NCBI RefSeq assembly: GCF_000294655.1
Contig: NZ_CAHP01000047.1
Span: forward strand, 20,522-84,521
Source of the DNA: Magnetospirillum molischianum DSM 120
Lineage (GTDB): Bacteria; Pseudomonadota; Alphaproteobacteria; Rhodospirillales; Magnetospirillaceae
DNA: 64,000 nt
Direction: 5' to 3'
Numbering within the stretch: position 1 is the first letter of the stretch; every line of letters begins with the position of its first letter. The notes below the pieces were generated by a model. The model had not been told where the DNA came from, made no database searches, and was given only the letters and a program-made list of their open reading frames with translations. The translations under genes and the position numbers were made by a program. Of the stretch, positions 19,485-28,503 are shown in pieces.

Positions 19485-20557
19485 AACGGTCTGCTTTCGC
19501 GTAGATCGGCCCCGACCGCTTCGGTGATCGAGGAAAAGCCGTCGCGGAGCAACAGGTCGTGCATCTCGCGTTTGATGCGGGTGACCAGACCGGGACCGCC
19601 GTAAATCAGGGCGGAATAGAGCTGAACCAGCGACGCGCCGGCCCGGATCTTGGCATAGGCTTCCGAACCCGAGGCGATGCCGCCCACACCGATGATCGGC
19701 AGCTTGCCGTGGGTCAGTTCGTACATTCGCCGCAGCATCGCCGTCGAGGAGGCAAAGAGCGGCGCGCCGGACAGGCCCCCCGTCTCGGTCGCCTGGGGCG
19801 AGCGCAGCCAGTCCGGTCGGGCGACAGTGGTGTTCGAAACGATCAATCCGTCGAGATCGCCAGCCAGGGCAACGGCGGCGATATCCGACAGATCTTCCCA
19901 GGCAAGGTCGGGGGCGATCTTCAACAACAGCGGCGGGGCCGCCTTGGGCATCGAACGGATCAGGGCGGCGCGGGTGCGCCGGACCAGCGATTCGAGTTGG
20001 TCTCGTCCCTGTAGCGCCCGCAAGCCGGGGGTATTGGGGGACGAGACATTGATGACCAGATAATCGGACAATGGGGCCAGCCGGGCAGCGCCTTTTTCAT
20101 AATCGGCGGCGGCGTCCTCGGTGGTTTTGTTCTTGCCCAGATTGGCGCCGACAATGCCCCCTCGGCTGCGTCGCGCCGCCAGTCGGGCCGCGACCGCCTC
20201 AAGCCCCTGATTGTTGAAGCCCATTCGGTTGATGATCGCCCCATCGGCGTTCAGTCGAAACAGGCGGGGGCGCGGATTACCGGGTTGCGGCAGTGGCGTT
20301 ACCGATCCGATCTCGACAAAGCCGAAGCCCTGGGCCAGCATGGCATCTGGAACCTCGGCATTCTTGTCGAAGCCCGCCGCCAGACCCACCGGGTTCGGGA
20401 AGCTCCGCCCCCACAACCGGACCGCCAAGGCGGGCGGGTCATAGGACGGTTGAGCAGGAACAAGACCGGCCTGGAGCAGGCGCAGGGTCAGGCCATGGGC
20501 GGTTTCGGGATTGAGCAGGCGAAGCAGGGGGCCAGCCAGGCGGAAAAGATCGGGCAT
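19481..20557 (-). CDS. pyrD: Dihydroorotate dehydrogenase (quinone), class 2
   Basis: A 358-residue FMN enzyme that oxidises dihydroorotate to orotate and passes electrons to the quinone pool. The N-terminal membrane-association helix region is followed by NPVGLAAGFDKNAE (FMN site), then NVSSPNTPGLR, which holds the catalytic serine of class 2 enzymes, the lysine-containing LLKIAPDL, SNTT and the phosphate-binding GVGGI. The ATG at 20557 with GAGGA five bases upstream is preferred to an in-frame ATG 33 codons earlier. First gene of a two-gene unit with the HAD hydrolase. Confidence 0.93.
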   Translation of the reverse strand: MPDLFRLAGPLLRLLNPETAHGLTLRLLQAGLVPAQPSYDPPALAVRLWGRSFPNPVGLAAGFDKNAEVPDAMLAQGFGFVEIGSVTPLPQPGNPRPRLFRLNADGAIINRMGFNNQGLEAVAARLAARRSRGGIVGANLGKNKTTEDAAADYEKGAARLAPLSDYLVINVSSPNTPGLRALQGRDQLESLVRRTRAALIRSMPKAAPPLLLKIAPDLAWEDLSDIAAVALAGDLDGLIVSNTTVARPDWLRSPQATETGGLSGAPLFASSTAMLRRMYELTHGKLPIIGVGGIASGSEAYAKIRAGASLVQLYSALIYGGPGLVTRIKREMHDLLLRDGFSSITEAVGADLRESRPL

Positions 20558-20740
20558 TCGTGTCCTCGAACGGCGGGCGGCGCATAACGGCGGCGGACCA
20601 TAGCCGATGGCGCTGCCAAAGGCCAGATGTCCCGCGCGGGGAATAAAGTTAGCCACATTGCCTCAATTACGGTGTTATGGCGAATCAAGGGGCTCAAGGT
20701 AAGCGTCTAGTGCGATTGCCCTATGTCCAAGAGCGTTTTT

Positions 20741-20756
20741 TGTGGCGGAGGCCACA
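20741..20756. promoter_or_regulatory. Palindrome upstream of the LuxR-type regulator
   Basis: TGTGGC-GGAG-GCCACA is a perfect six-base inverted repeat 69 bases upstream of the response regulator start, after a T6 run. It could be an operator or the stem of a leftover terminator. No direct evidence distinguishes these. Confidence 0.3.
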
Positions 20757-20824
20757 CAGGTTTGCCACCATAGTGATGGGAGGGTGGGTGTGACGACGAC
20801 CGAAAGACTGACGGTGAATGTGAA

Positions 20825-21487
20825 ATGAAAATTCTTATCGCCGATGACCACGAATTATTTCGCGACGGGTTGCGGCATGTTCTTAGCCAGTTCGAAGGCC
20901 CGCCGATCGTAATCGAGGCCAGCGACTTTCCTCAGGCGATTGCCGCCGCCGAGAACGAAACCGATATCGGTATCGTTCTGCTCGACCTCGCCATGCCGGG
21001 GATGAGCTGGGGAGATGGGCTGGCTAAGTTACGCGACGTGCTGCCGTCCGATGTGCCGGTGATCGTTCTCTCTGCCTCCGACGACCGTCGGCACGTTTTG
21101 CAAGCGGTCAATATGGGAGCGGCTGGGTTCATCCCGAAAACTTCGTCGAGCCGGGTGATGCTGTCGGCGTTGAAGCTGGTTTTGTCGGGAGGCGTCTATC
21201 TGCCGCCAGCCCTGCTTGATCAGGGGCCGTCGGGCAGCGATGCCGCCGGTCTGCCAGTTGCTGGAGAATCCGCATTGGCGGCCTTGACCCCGCGTCAGCG
21301 CGAGGTGCTGGCTCTGCTCGGCCAGGGCAAATCGAACAAGGAAATCGCTCGCGTGCTCGAACTGGCCGAAGGGACGGTCAAACTGCACGTTACTGCGATC
21401 CTGAAGGCGCTGAACGTCAACAACCGCACCCGTGCGGTGGTGGCGGCCTCGCATTTGGGTCTGAACGGTTCCGATCTCAACACCTGA
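20825..21487 (+). CDS. LuxR/NarL-family response regulator (orphan)
   Basis: A 220-residue two-component response regulator. The receiver domain has the acidic pair D7/D8, the phospho-acceptor D54 in LLDLAMPG and the conserved lysine K105. The C-terminal LuxR helix-turn-helix (about residues 155-210) contains LTPRQREVLALLGQGKSNKEIA. No histidine kinase gene is adjacent, so its partner is unknown. Family members regulate many processes, and proximity to flagellar and ctrA genes is only suggestive. It is convergent with fliJ. Confidence 0.87.
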   Translation: MKILIADDHELFRDGLRHVLSQFEGPPIVIEASDFPQAIAAAENETDIGIVLLDLAMPGMSWGDGLAKLRDVLPSDVPVIVLSASDDRRHVLQAVNMGAAGFIPKTSSSRVMLSALKLVLSGGVYLPPALLDQGPSGSDAAGLPVAGESALAALTPRQREVLALLGQGKSNKEIARVLELAEGTVKLHVTAILKALNVNNRTRAVVAASHLGLNGSDLNT

Positions 21488-21530
21488 TGTCCGGTGGCCG
21501 ATGAGGAGAAGCTCATCGGACTCCGCCGCT

Positions 21531-21971
21531 TTACGTCGGAGGGTCGTCCTGATTCCGGCGACGGTGGATGTTGAGGCCGATTTCGTCGAGAAAGGCCTGT
21601 TCCTTGCGGTCGCGCTCTTCTGTGGCGCGGCGCTTCCGCTCGCGTTCAGTGATCTCGTAGGTTTTTAGCTGGTTGAAGGCTTCGGACAATTCGTCCCCGG
21701 CTCGGACGATCTCGGCCCGGATCTGTGCCAGCATCGTATCGAGCTGGGCGCGGCGGTCGAGCCATAACCGGGCATAGGCTCCATATAGGAAGCCGACCCC
21801 GGTGGCGTCCTCGGCCGCGGTCCGCTGTTCTTCGATCAGCCGTGCCTCAGCGGCGTCGATGTCGGCTAGGATTTCGTCCTCGCGGGCCTGAAGCGCGGTG
21901 AGGGCGCGGCGTTTGTCGTCCACGGCCCATTTCGACAGCCGGATCAGGGTGGCCAATCCCTTGGTGGCCAT
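21531..21971 (-). CDS. fliJ: Flagellar export protein FliJ-like
   Basis: A 146-residue protein that is almost wholly helical and highly charged, predicted to form an antiparallel coiled coil of the FliJ type. FliJ works with the FliI ATPase ring at the flagellar type III export gate. It begins three bases after the fliI stop, which is the usual arrangement. The sequence is poorly conserved, as is normal for FliJ, so the call rests on length, coiled-coil character and position. Confidence 0.75.
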   Translation of the reverse strand: MATKGLATLIRLSKWAVDDKRRALTALQAREDEILADIDAAEARLIEEQRTAAEDATGVGFLYGAYARLWLDRRAQLDTMLAQIRAEIVRAGDELSEAFNQLKTYEITERERKRRATEERDRKEQAFLDEIGLNIHRRRNQDDPPT

Positions 21972-21974
21972 CGC

Positions 21975-23342
21975 CTAGCGCCGTCCCATGCCGTCGCCGG
22001 TGAACGGCATATCCAGGATTTCGGCCAACCGGGTATAGCAGTCGGGCAGGGTGGTGGCGTCGCTCTTCAATTGCGACAGGAACGAATCGAGCAACGGGTA
22101 ATAGTGGATCGCCTCGTCCACCATCGGGTCGGTGCCGCGCCGATAGGCCCCCAGCCGGATCAGTTCGGCCATATCCTCATAGGTGGCGAGCAGCGAGCGG
22201 GCGCGGCGGACCAGCGCGTTTTCCTCGTCATTATTACAGGCGGGCATCGTTCGCGACACGCTACGCAGGATATTGACGGCGGGATAGCGCCCCCGGTCGG
22301 CGATTGAGCGGTCGAGGACGATATGGCCGTCGAGAATGCCGCGTACCGCGTCGGCGATCGGCTCGTTGTGATCGTCAGCATCGACCAGCACGGTGAACAG
22401 GCCGGTGATCGAGCCTTTGCCTGCACCGGGACCGGCCCGTTCCAGCAATCGGGGCAGTTCGGCGAACACGGTGGGGGTATAGCCCTTCGACGCTGGAGGT
22501 TCGCCCGCCGACAGCGAAATCTCGCGCTGGGCCATCGCGAAGCGTGTGACCGAATCCATCATGCACAGCACGTCGAGCCCCTGGTCGCGGAAATGCTCGG
22601 CGACGGTCAGGGTGACATAGGCGGCCTGGCGGCGCATCAGCGGGCTTTCGTCCGAGGTCGAAACCACTACCACCGCGCGCTTCAGTCCTTCGACCCCCAG
22701 ATCGTCCTCGATGAATTCGCGGGCCTCGCGGCCACGTTCGCCGATTAGCCCGATCACCGAGACATCGGCCGAGGTGTTGCGCGCCATCATCGACAGCAGC
22801 GAGGATTTGCCGACGCCCGATCCTGCGAAGATTCCCATGCGCTGGCCCCGGCAGCAGGTCAGAAAGGTATTAACCGCCCGGACCCCCAGATCGATCTTGC
22901 CCGCAACCCGCGCCCGCGAATGCGCTGGCGGCGGTGGGGTGCGGATCAGGCGAGGGGTGTCACCGCTGGGCAGCGGCCCCAATCCATCGACCGGCTCGCC
23001 GAAACCGTTGACGACTCGCCCCAGCCAGCCATTCTCGGGAAAGATCACCGGGTCGGAATCCTGGATCTCGGTGCGGCAGCCCAGGCCGATTCCTTCGATT
23101 GCCGAAAACGGCATCAACAGGGCGCGGCCCTGGCGGAAGCCGATCACTTCGCACACCACGCGCCGCCCATCGCGCGCCACCACGGCGCAGCGGTCGCCGA
23201 CCGACAGAGTGCGTTGGATTCCGCCTGCTTCCAGCAGGAGTCCCTGCACTCCCGAAACGCGGCCATAAACCTGGATCGCCGGCACCCGCTCAATATCGTT
23301 GATTAGATTTCGGACCAGGAATTTCACCGTCGCCATCCCCAT
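21975..23342 (-). CDS. fliI: Flagellum-specific export ATPase FliI
   Basis: A 455-residue F1-beta-like ATPase that energises flagellar protein export. The Walker A motif GSGVGKSS is near residue 170, followed by GLIGERGREAREFI, a Walker B region LCMMDSVTRFAMAQRE near 262, and a GYTPTVFAELPRLLERAG segment typical of FliI/YscN ATPases. The ATG at 23342 or one at 23336 fits homologues beginning MATVKFLVRN; an in-frame ATG at 23372 is less likely. It is divergent from ctrA. Adjacent fliJ and the absence of any injectisome genes argue for a flagellar role. Confidence 0.93.
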   Translation of the reverse strand: MGMATVKFLVRNLINDIERVPAIQVYGRVSGVQGLLLEAGGIQRTLSVGDRCAVVARDGRRVVCEVIGFRQGRALLMPFSAIEGIGLGCRTEIQDSDPVIFPENGWLGRVVNGFGEPVDGLGPLPSGDTPRLIRTPPPPAHSRARVAGKIDLGVRAVNTFLTCCRGQRMGIFAGSGVGKSSLLSMMARNTSADVSVIGLIGERGREAREFIEDDLGVEGLKRAVVVVSTSDESPLMRRQAAYVTLTVAEHFRDQGLDVLCMMDSVTRFAMAQREISLSAGEPPASKGYTPTVFAELPRLLERAGPGAGKGSITGLFTVLVDADDHNEPIADAVRGILDGHIVLDRSIADRGRYPAVNILRSVSRTMPACNNDEENALVRRARSLLATYEDMAELIRLGAYRRGTDPMVDEAIHYYPLLDSFLSQLKSDATTLPDCYTRLAEILDMPFTGDGMGRR

Positions 23343-23406
23343 ATGTGAAGCGGTGCCAAGTCGATCCGGCACGAACTGGTCAGAATAGGCCGTTCAGGTT
23401 AAAATA

Positions 23407-23427
23407 TGGTGGAAGTCTACTCCACCA
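23407..23427. promoter_or_regulatory. Perfect inverted repeat in the ctrA leader
   Basis: TGGTGGA, seven bases, then TCCACCA: a perfect seven-base inverted repeat whose centre is 28 bases before the ctrA ATG. It lies between the GTTAAAATAT sequence and the ribosome-binding site. It could be a protein operator or an RNA hairpin close to the ribosome-binding site. Confidence 0.4.
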
Positions 23428-23444
23428 AGTTCGGGGATCGTTCC

Positions 23445-24176
23445 ATGAGAGTTCTGGTTGTCGAGGACGACCCGTTGATGTCGCGTACCATCGAATCGAT
23501 GCTGCGGTCCGAAGGCATGGTCGTTGACGTCAGCTCCCTGGGTGAGGACGGGCTGGAGATCGGTAAGATCTATGAATACGACATCATCCTGCTCGATCTG
23601 ATTTTGCCCGATATGGATGGGTACGAGGTTCTGCGCCGTCTGCGCGCCTCGAAGATTGAGACTCCCGTGCTGATTCTGTCGGGGATGACCGATCCCGATA
23701 AGAAAATTAAAGGATTAGGCTCGGGGGCCGACGATTACCTGACCAAGCCGTTCGATCGCGGCGAACTGGTCGCCCGTATTCAGGCCATCGTCCGCCGCTC
23801 CAACGGCCATTCTCAATCGGTGATCGTCACGGGGCGGCTGTCGGTTAATCTTGACGCCCGTACCGTCGCGGTCGGCGGCGAGCCGCTGCACCTGACCGCC
23901 AAGGAATATGGCATCTTGGAACTGCTGTCCCTGCGCAAGGGGCAGACCCTGACCAAGGAGCAGTTCCTCAACCATCTTTACGGCGGCATCGATGAGCCGG
24001 AACTCAAGATCATCGATGTCTTTATCTGCAAGCTGCGCAAGAAGCTTGCCGTCGCCACCGGCGGCGGTTCGTGCATCGAAACAGTGTGGGGGCGTGGCTA
24101 TGTCCTGCGCGATCCCGACGCTCCTCGGATTGAGATCGATATGCCGCGCCGGGGTCGTGCGTCGCACCATCCGTGA
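23445..24176 (+). CDS. ctrA: Cell-cycle response regulator CtrA
   Basis: A 243-residue OmpR-family regulator that closely resembles Caulobacter CtrA throughout. The receiver phospho-acceptor is D51 in [18 protein letters not shown]. The winged-helix DNA-binding domain carries [17 protein letters not shown], then [19 protein letters not shown] and [13 protein letters not shown]. In Rhodospirillales CtrA mainly controls motility and flagellar genes, which fits its position divergent from fliI-fliJ. The ATG at 23445 is preferred because the protein then begins [10 protein letters not shown]; the frame is open 13 codons upstream. An inverted repeat lies in the leader. Confidence 0.95.
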   Translation: MRVLVVEDDPLMSRTIESMLRSEGMVVDVSSLGEDGLEIGKIYEYDIILLDLILPDMDGYEVLRRLRASKIETPVLILSGMTDPDKKIKGLGSGADDYLTKPFDRGELVARIQAIVRRSNGHSQSVIVTGRLSVNLDARTVAVGGEPLHLTAKEYGILELLSLRKGQTLTKEQFLNHLYGGIDEPELKIIDVFICKLRKKLAVATGGGSCIETVWGRGYVLRDPDAPRIEIDMPRRGRASHHP

Positions 24177-24218
24177 GATCTTTCGCACTCAGATCCTCGG
24201 AAATGAGAGCAAAAGAAA

Positions 24219-24248
24219 GCCACCTTCTCCCTCTGGGGAGACGGTGGC
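24219..24248 (-). terminator. Strong hairpin terminator between ctrA and ldtR
   Basis: GCCACCTTCTCCC pairs with GGGAGACGGTGGC over 13 bases with one mismatch and a TCTG loop. On the minus strand the stem is followed by CTTTCTTTT, so it mainly terminates the MarR-type gene. It may also serve the convergent ctrA transcript. Confidence 0.65.
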
Positions 24249-24281
24249 GCATGGAGCCGGACGAGAAGAAGGGGCGGGAGC

Positions 24282-24794
24282 TTACAGAGAGCGAACGCGG
24301 CCATACTGGACGAAATCGGTCCAGGTGCGTTCTAGCCGTTGTAAGGTGTTCAGGGTCGACTCAAGCTGTTCCTTCGCCTGCGAATCGGAACCGAGCGCGG
24401 TGGCCAGCCCGTCCTGAAGCGTGCGGATCGCGGTGCACAAATCCAGCCCCTTGTCCGTCAGGCGCAGGCGGACCGAACGACGGTCGTGGGGCGAGCGTTC
24501 CTGAGTCAGGTAGCCGGTTTCAGTAAGGGCCTTGATGTTATAAGAGACGTTCGACCCATGGTAGTATCCGCGATCCTTTAAATCGCGAATTACGACCTCA
24601 TTGTCGCCGATGTTGCAGAGTAGGAGAGCTTGAACGGCGTTGATATCCTCAATGCCAAGGCGGCGCATCTCGGTACGCAGCACATCGAGGAAGTGCCGGT
24701 GAAGCCGTTCGATTAAGCGGATGGTGTCGAGATATGTCTGATTCACGGCGGGGACTATAAGGGGTTCCGCCAAAGCCGACAATAGTCGATTCAT
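24282..24794 (-). CDS. MarR-family winged-helix regulator, LdtR-like
   Basis: A 170-residue MarR-type transcription factor. The segment NQTYLDTIRLIERLHRHFLD, then EDINAVQALLLCNIGD and the recognition region GSNVSYNIKALTETGYL with the wing ERSPHDRRSVRLRL, match the LdtR group of alphaproteobacteria, which controls L,D-transpeptidase and cell-wall or osmotic-stress genes in Liberibacter and Sinorhizobium. No L,D-transpeptidase gene is in this window. The ATG at 24794 is chosen; a GTG 16 codons later is possible. It is divergent from the EAL protein across 99 bases. Confidence 0.8.
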   Translation of the reverse strand: MNRLLSALAEPLIVPAVNQTYLDTIRLIERLHRHFLDVLRTEMRRLGIEDINAVQALLLCNIGDNEVVIRDLKDRGYYHGSNVSYNIKALTETGYLTQERSPHDRRSVRLRLTDKGLDLCTAIRTLQDGLATALGSDSQAKEQLESTLNTLQRLERTWTDFVQYGRVRSL

Positions 24795-24893
24795 AATTGC
24801 CGGCCAGGGACGCGCACCGACGCGATAGCGTCTCGTGACAGGGTGCGTAATCCGGGATAGGGTTACCGGCTTTTGGAGTTTGGGAAGCAGGAG

Positions 24894-26597
24894 ATGCTGG
24901 CAAACCGGGAAGACCTTGGCCGCACCAGCGATGTCTATGTGGCGTTTGCTTTTGCCGCCGCCGACGTTCTGGTCGAGATCGATGCCCAGGGAGAGACCGT
25001 TTTTGCGGTTGGTGCGGCGATGGCCTTGTTCGGGCGTAGCGCACGCGGGCTGGTCGGTCAGCCGTTCCGCCGGATCGTTCACCCTTCGGACTTGAAAATT
25101 CTGGACCGCGCCCTGGACCAGATGGGGCAGGGGGAACGGGTGCGCAACGCGCTGGTGCGGGTACTTCGCCCCGACGGCAAGGCGGTCGAGTTAACTCTGT
25201 CCGGCTATCGAAGCCCTTGCGATCCCGGTCACATCTTGCTGGCGCTGGGCCATCCCGGCGGTTTGCCAGCGGCGGCGAACCGGGTGGTGGGAACTCAACT
25301 GCTCGATAAAGACAGCTTCCAGGCGATGGCGGCTCAGTTGATCGAGGCCGCCGGTCCCGACGAGCCTTATCAGTTGTCCCTGGTCGAATTGCCCGATCTG
25401 CCCGCGCTTCATGCCGAGGAAGGCGGAGGGGGGTTATCCGCCGCGTTTGCCGCCGAGTTGGGGCACCGGCTGAAAACGCTGTCGGTTGGGGGCGATGCCG
25501 TCGGTCAGATCGACAATACCCGGTTCGGGGTGTTGCATGACGCTTCGGTCTCGGCCGACGCTATCAGCGATTCGATCTCGCAGGCGGCACAATCCGCACT
25601 TCCCGACGCCCCGCCGATTTCGGCACGGGTCGCCACCTTGGTGCTTGATGTCGCCGACATTCCGCCGGAAGAGGCGGCGCGCGCGCTGACCTACACTTTG
25701 AACCGCTTTGCGCGTGAGGCCCAGAATGGCGGCGATCTCGCCGCCATGATGAAAGACATCCAGCCCCGTCTGTCCGAGACGGTGCGGCAGATGAACGATG
25801 TCCGCCAGACCGTCGAGAGCGGCAATTTCGATCTGGTGTTCCAGCCGATTGTCGATATGTGGACCAATATCGTCCATCATTTCGAGTGTCTGGTCCGCTT
25901 CAAGGGCAACGATACTCTGTCTCCCTATGAAACGGTTACCTTCGCCGAGGATGTCGGCATGGTCGGGATGCTCGACATCGCGCTGCTTGAACGCGCGATC
26001 GAGGTGATGCGTTCGCCTGTCGCCAATACCGAGTCGCTGCGATTCGCGGTCAATCTGTCGGGGCGGTCGCTGTCGGACCCGGCGGTGGTGCGACGGTTGC
26101 GCGAAATCCTGGTGACCACCGGCGATTTGCGTCGGCGGTTGATGTTCGAGATGACCGAATCCGCTGATATCCTCGATCTCAAAGCGGTCAATGACGTGAT
26201 CCAGGGCATTCGCCAATTGGGGCACGAGGTCAGCATCGACGATTTCGGCGCGGGCAATGCCGCATTCCACTATTTACGGGCGTTGAAGGTCGATAACGTC
26301 AAGATCGATGGCAGCTACATCAAGGACGCGATGCGTAGCAACGAGGACGTTTCGTTCATCAAGGCGATTGTCCAGCTCTGTAGCGATCTTGGTGTCACCA
26401 CGACCGCGGAATATGTCGAGGATCAGGAAACCGCGAACCTGCTGCGCCTGCTGAAGGTGCGGTTCGGTCAGGGGTGGTATTTTGGCAAGCCCCAGCGTCC
26501 AGTTGGCGACGACATCCGCACCGCCTGGAAAACGCCAGTGCTGGAATGGCGCAAAGGGCTATTGTATTTCAAAAGCGGAGCGGGTGTCCCGTCATGA
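24894..26597 (+). CDS. PAS-EAL domain protein (putative c-di-GMP phosphodiesterase)
   Basis: A 567-residue soluble protein. A PAS-like sensor domain spans about residues 12-125, a linker or degenerate middle region about 130-290, and an EAL domain about 305-545. The signature EAL is ECL (E331), but the other catalytic residues appear intact: N in FAVNLSGRS, E in MTESA, the DD pair in SIDDFGAG, K in DNVKIDG, E in TTAEYVED and Q in GQGWYFGKP. It may therefore still hydrolyse cyclic di-GMP. The start is uncertain (ATG 24894 or TTG 24873). Its stop overlaps the ubiA ATG. Confidence 0.8.
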   Translation: MLANREDLGRTSDVYVAFAFAAADVLVEIDAQGETVFAVGAAMALFGRSARGLVGQPFRRIVHPSDLKILDRALDQMGQGERVRNALVRVLRPDGKAVELTLSGYRSPCDPGHILLALGHPGGLPAAANRVVGTQLLDKDSFQAMAAQLIEAAGPDEPYQLSLVELPDLPALHAEEGGGGLSAAFAAELGHRLKTLSVGGDAVGQIDNTRFGVLHDASVSADAISDSISQAAQSALPDAPPISARVATLVLDVADIPPEEAARALTYTLNRFAREAQNGGDLAAMMKDIQPRLSETVRQMNDVRQTVESGNFDLVFQPIVDMWTNIVHHFECLVRFKGNDTLSPYETVTFAEDVGMVGMLDIALLERAIEVMRSPVANTESLRFAVNLSGRSLSDPAVVRRLREILVTTGDLRRRLMFEMTESADILDLKAVNDVIQGIRQLGHEVSIDDFGAGNAAFHYLRALKVDNVKIDGSYIKDAMRSNEDVSFIKAIVQLCSDLGVTTTAEYVEDQETANLLRLLKVRFGQGWYFGKPQRPVGDDIRTAWKTPVLEWRKGLLYFKSGAGVPS

Positions 26598-27508
26598 TCT
26601 CTCCCCAAATTCTGCACGGTGACATTCCGGCCGATACTTGGTTCGACCGCTGGTTGCCCGCTTCGTGGCGGCCTTATTCCCGTTTGATGCGGCTTGATCG
26701 TCCGATCGGTACATGGTTGCTGCTGTTTCCCTGCTGGTGGAGCGCGGCCATGGCCGCCGAAGGCTGGCCCGACCTCTGGCTGTTCGCCTTGTTCGCGATC
26801 GGTGCGGTTGTGATGCGGGGGGCGGGGTGTACCGTCAACGATTGGGCCGACCGCGATTTCGACGGCAAGGTCGCCCGTACCGCCGCCCGGCCGATTCCGT
26901 CCGGGGCGGTCAGCCCGCGTCAGGCGCTGATCTTTCTGGTGGCGCAGCTTCTGGTCGGGCTGTTGGTGCTGCTCCAACTGAATTGGTTCGCGATCGGGGT
27001 CGGGGCCGCGTCGCTGCTGCTGGTGTTCCCCTATCCATTCATGAAGAGAATTACGTACTGGCCGCAGGCGTGGTTGGGCTTGACCTTCAATTGGGGTGCG
27101 CTGGTCGGCTGGGCGGCGGTGCGGAACGACCTCGCCCTGGCTCCGGTCCTGCTTTATATCGCCGGTGTGTTCTGGACCTTGGGCTACGACACCATCTACG
27201 CCCACCAGGATAAAGAGGACGATATCCTGGTCGGGGTCAAATCGACGGCCCTGGCGCTGGGTGAAAACACCGTCGCCGCGTTGTGGGGATTTTACGGATT
27301 GGCGTTGATGCTGATCGCCGCCGCTGGGTGGGCCGCCGGCTTGTCCTGGCCGTTCTGGCCGCTGCTTGCCGTCGCCGCCGGTCATCTGGTGTGGCAGGCG
27401 TTGCGGGTCGATATCAACGATTCATCCGACTGCCTGTCCAAATTCAAATCGAACCGCCATTTTGGCTGGTTGCTGCTGTTGGCAATCGTCGTCGGGCGTC
27501 TGTGGTAA
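26594..27508 (+). CDS. ubiA: 4-hydroxybenzoate polyprenyltransferase
   Basis: A 304-residue membrane enzyme that attaches the polyprenyl tail to 4-hydroxybenzoate in ubiquinone synthesis. It carries the first aspartate-rich motif NDWADRDFDGKVARTAARP near residue 80 and the second DTIYAHQDKEDD near residue 200, both typical of UbiA, and about eight membrane helices. The ATG at 26594 overlaps the stop of the EAL gene. An earlier in-frame start lies inside that gene and is unlikely. Confidence 0.92.
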   Translation: MISPQILHGDIPADTWFDRWLPASWRPYSRLMRLDRPIGTWLLLFPCWWSAAMAAEGWPDLWLFALFAIGAVVMRGAGCTVNDWADRDFDGKVARTAARPIPSGAVSPRQALIFLVAQLLVGLLVLLQLNWFAIGVGAASLLLVFPYPFMKRITYWPQAWLGLTFNWGALVGWAAVRNDLALAPVLLYIAGVFWTLGYDTIYAHQDKEDDILVGVKSTALALGENTVAALWGFYGLALMLIAAAGWAAGLSWPFWPLLAVAAGHLVWQALRVDINDSSDCLSKFKSNRHFGWLLLLAIVVGRLW

Positions 27509-27700
27509 CCGGTATCGATCGGTAAAACCAATTTGGTGGATTACAGGGCGCTGTTCAGGGGAGCGGTTGGGTTTGTTTTCGGACCCGCCGCTTGAGATGT
27601 CGGCTCTACGTTCTTTCCCTGATATCGTCACGATAGGCGCACGCCCTGCGACATGCGATACTGCCGAGATAAGGCAGGCTTCAATAATAAGGATAAATCC

Positions 27701-27742
27701 ATGCATGCTATCCCCGACGTCTGGCGGAACAACGGCGCGTGA
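27701..27742 (+). other. Possible 13-codon leader cistron
   Basis: An ATG at 27701 preceded by AAGGA at good spacing opens a 13-codon reading frame (MHAIPDVWRNNGA) that ends in a TGA overlapping the GTG of the methyltransferase gene. Such overlap would couple initiation at the weak GTG to translation of the short ORF. It could equally be chance. The rest of the 230-base gap after ubiA shows nothing clear. Confidence 0.3.
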
Positions 27743-28398
27743 CGGTCGCGCCTCCCGCCGATCCCGCAGCGTTCATCCGCGCTCACACTCTTCCGGCCAG
27801 TCCGCCCGCCTGTCCTGAAATCCGCCTGTGGAGCGCGACTGAAATCACCCCAATTTGGGAGGCAACCGAGGCATGGCTGGAGGCCAATGGCGTTCCTCCG
27901 CCGTATTGGGCGTTTTGCTGGGCCGGCGGACAGGCGCTGACCCGCTGGGTTCTGGACAATCCCGCCGAGGTGGCCGGGCTGCGGGTGCTGGACTTCGCCG
28001 CCGGATCGGGGGCGACAGCGATTGCCGCCGCGATGTCTGGCGCGGCGCGAGTCGAAGCCGCCGAGATCGACCCGATCGCCTGTGCCGCCATCGCGTTGAA
28101 TGCCGAGTTGAACGGTGTTCAAGTCGAACTGGTCGAAGGTGATTTGGTTGGGGCGGCGTGTCGCTGGGATCTGGTTGTCGCCGGTGATGTCTGTTACGAA
28201 GCCCCGATGACGGCGCACATCTTGCCATGGTTGAAAAATCTTGCCGCCAGTGGCGCCAAGGTTATTCTGGCCGATCCCGGCCGCGCCTATCTTCCGCGCA
28301 TCGGGCTGCGTCGGTTGGCCGATTACAGCGTGGTTACCAGCCTGGAACTGGAAGACCGCAATCTGCGCGAGGTATCCATCTATACTCTGGCCGGATAG
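27739..28398 (+). CDS. Class I SAM methyltransferase, ETF-beta lysine methyltransferase-like
   Basis: A 219-residue SAM-dependent methyltransferase. The glycine-rich motif I VLDFAAGSGATAIAAA is near residue 83, the acidic motif EAAEIDPIA near 107, and GDVCYE near 154 is a DxxY post-motif II as in family-16 protein lysine methyltransferases. The PPPYWAFCWAGGQALTRW segment resembles bacterial homologues of the ETF-beta methyltransferase (METTL20). The start is a GTG at 27739 coupled to a short upstream ORF. The target protein is inferred from the family, and no etf genes are in this window. Confidence 0.7.
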   Translation: MTVAPPADPAAFIRAHTLPASPPACPEIRLWSATEITPIWEATEAWLEANGVPPPYWAFCWAGGQALTRWVLDNPAEVAGLRVLDFAAGSGATAIAAAMSGAARVEAAEIDPIACAAIALNAELNGVQVELVEGDLVGAACRWDLVVAGDVCYEAPMTAHILPWLKNLAASGAKVILADPGRAYLPRIGLRRLADYSVVTSLELEDRNLREVSIYTLAG

Positions 28399-28503
28399 CC
28401 CCCGTGCGCCCTTCTCCGCCGCTGTCTTTTCCGCTATTCTCCCCGGCGATCATGGACGAATGGGTCGTCCATCGGGGCAACATTTGGTTTCGGGGGATAC
28501 GAG

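Noticed and set aside
21975..23342. FliI as an injectisome (type III secretion) ATPase.
   Set aside because: No secretion-system or effector genes are nearby, while fliJ and ctrA flank it; the flagellar role is simpler.
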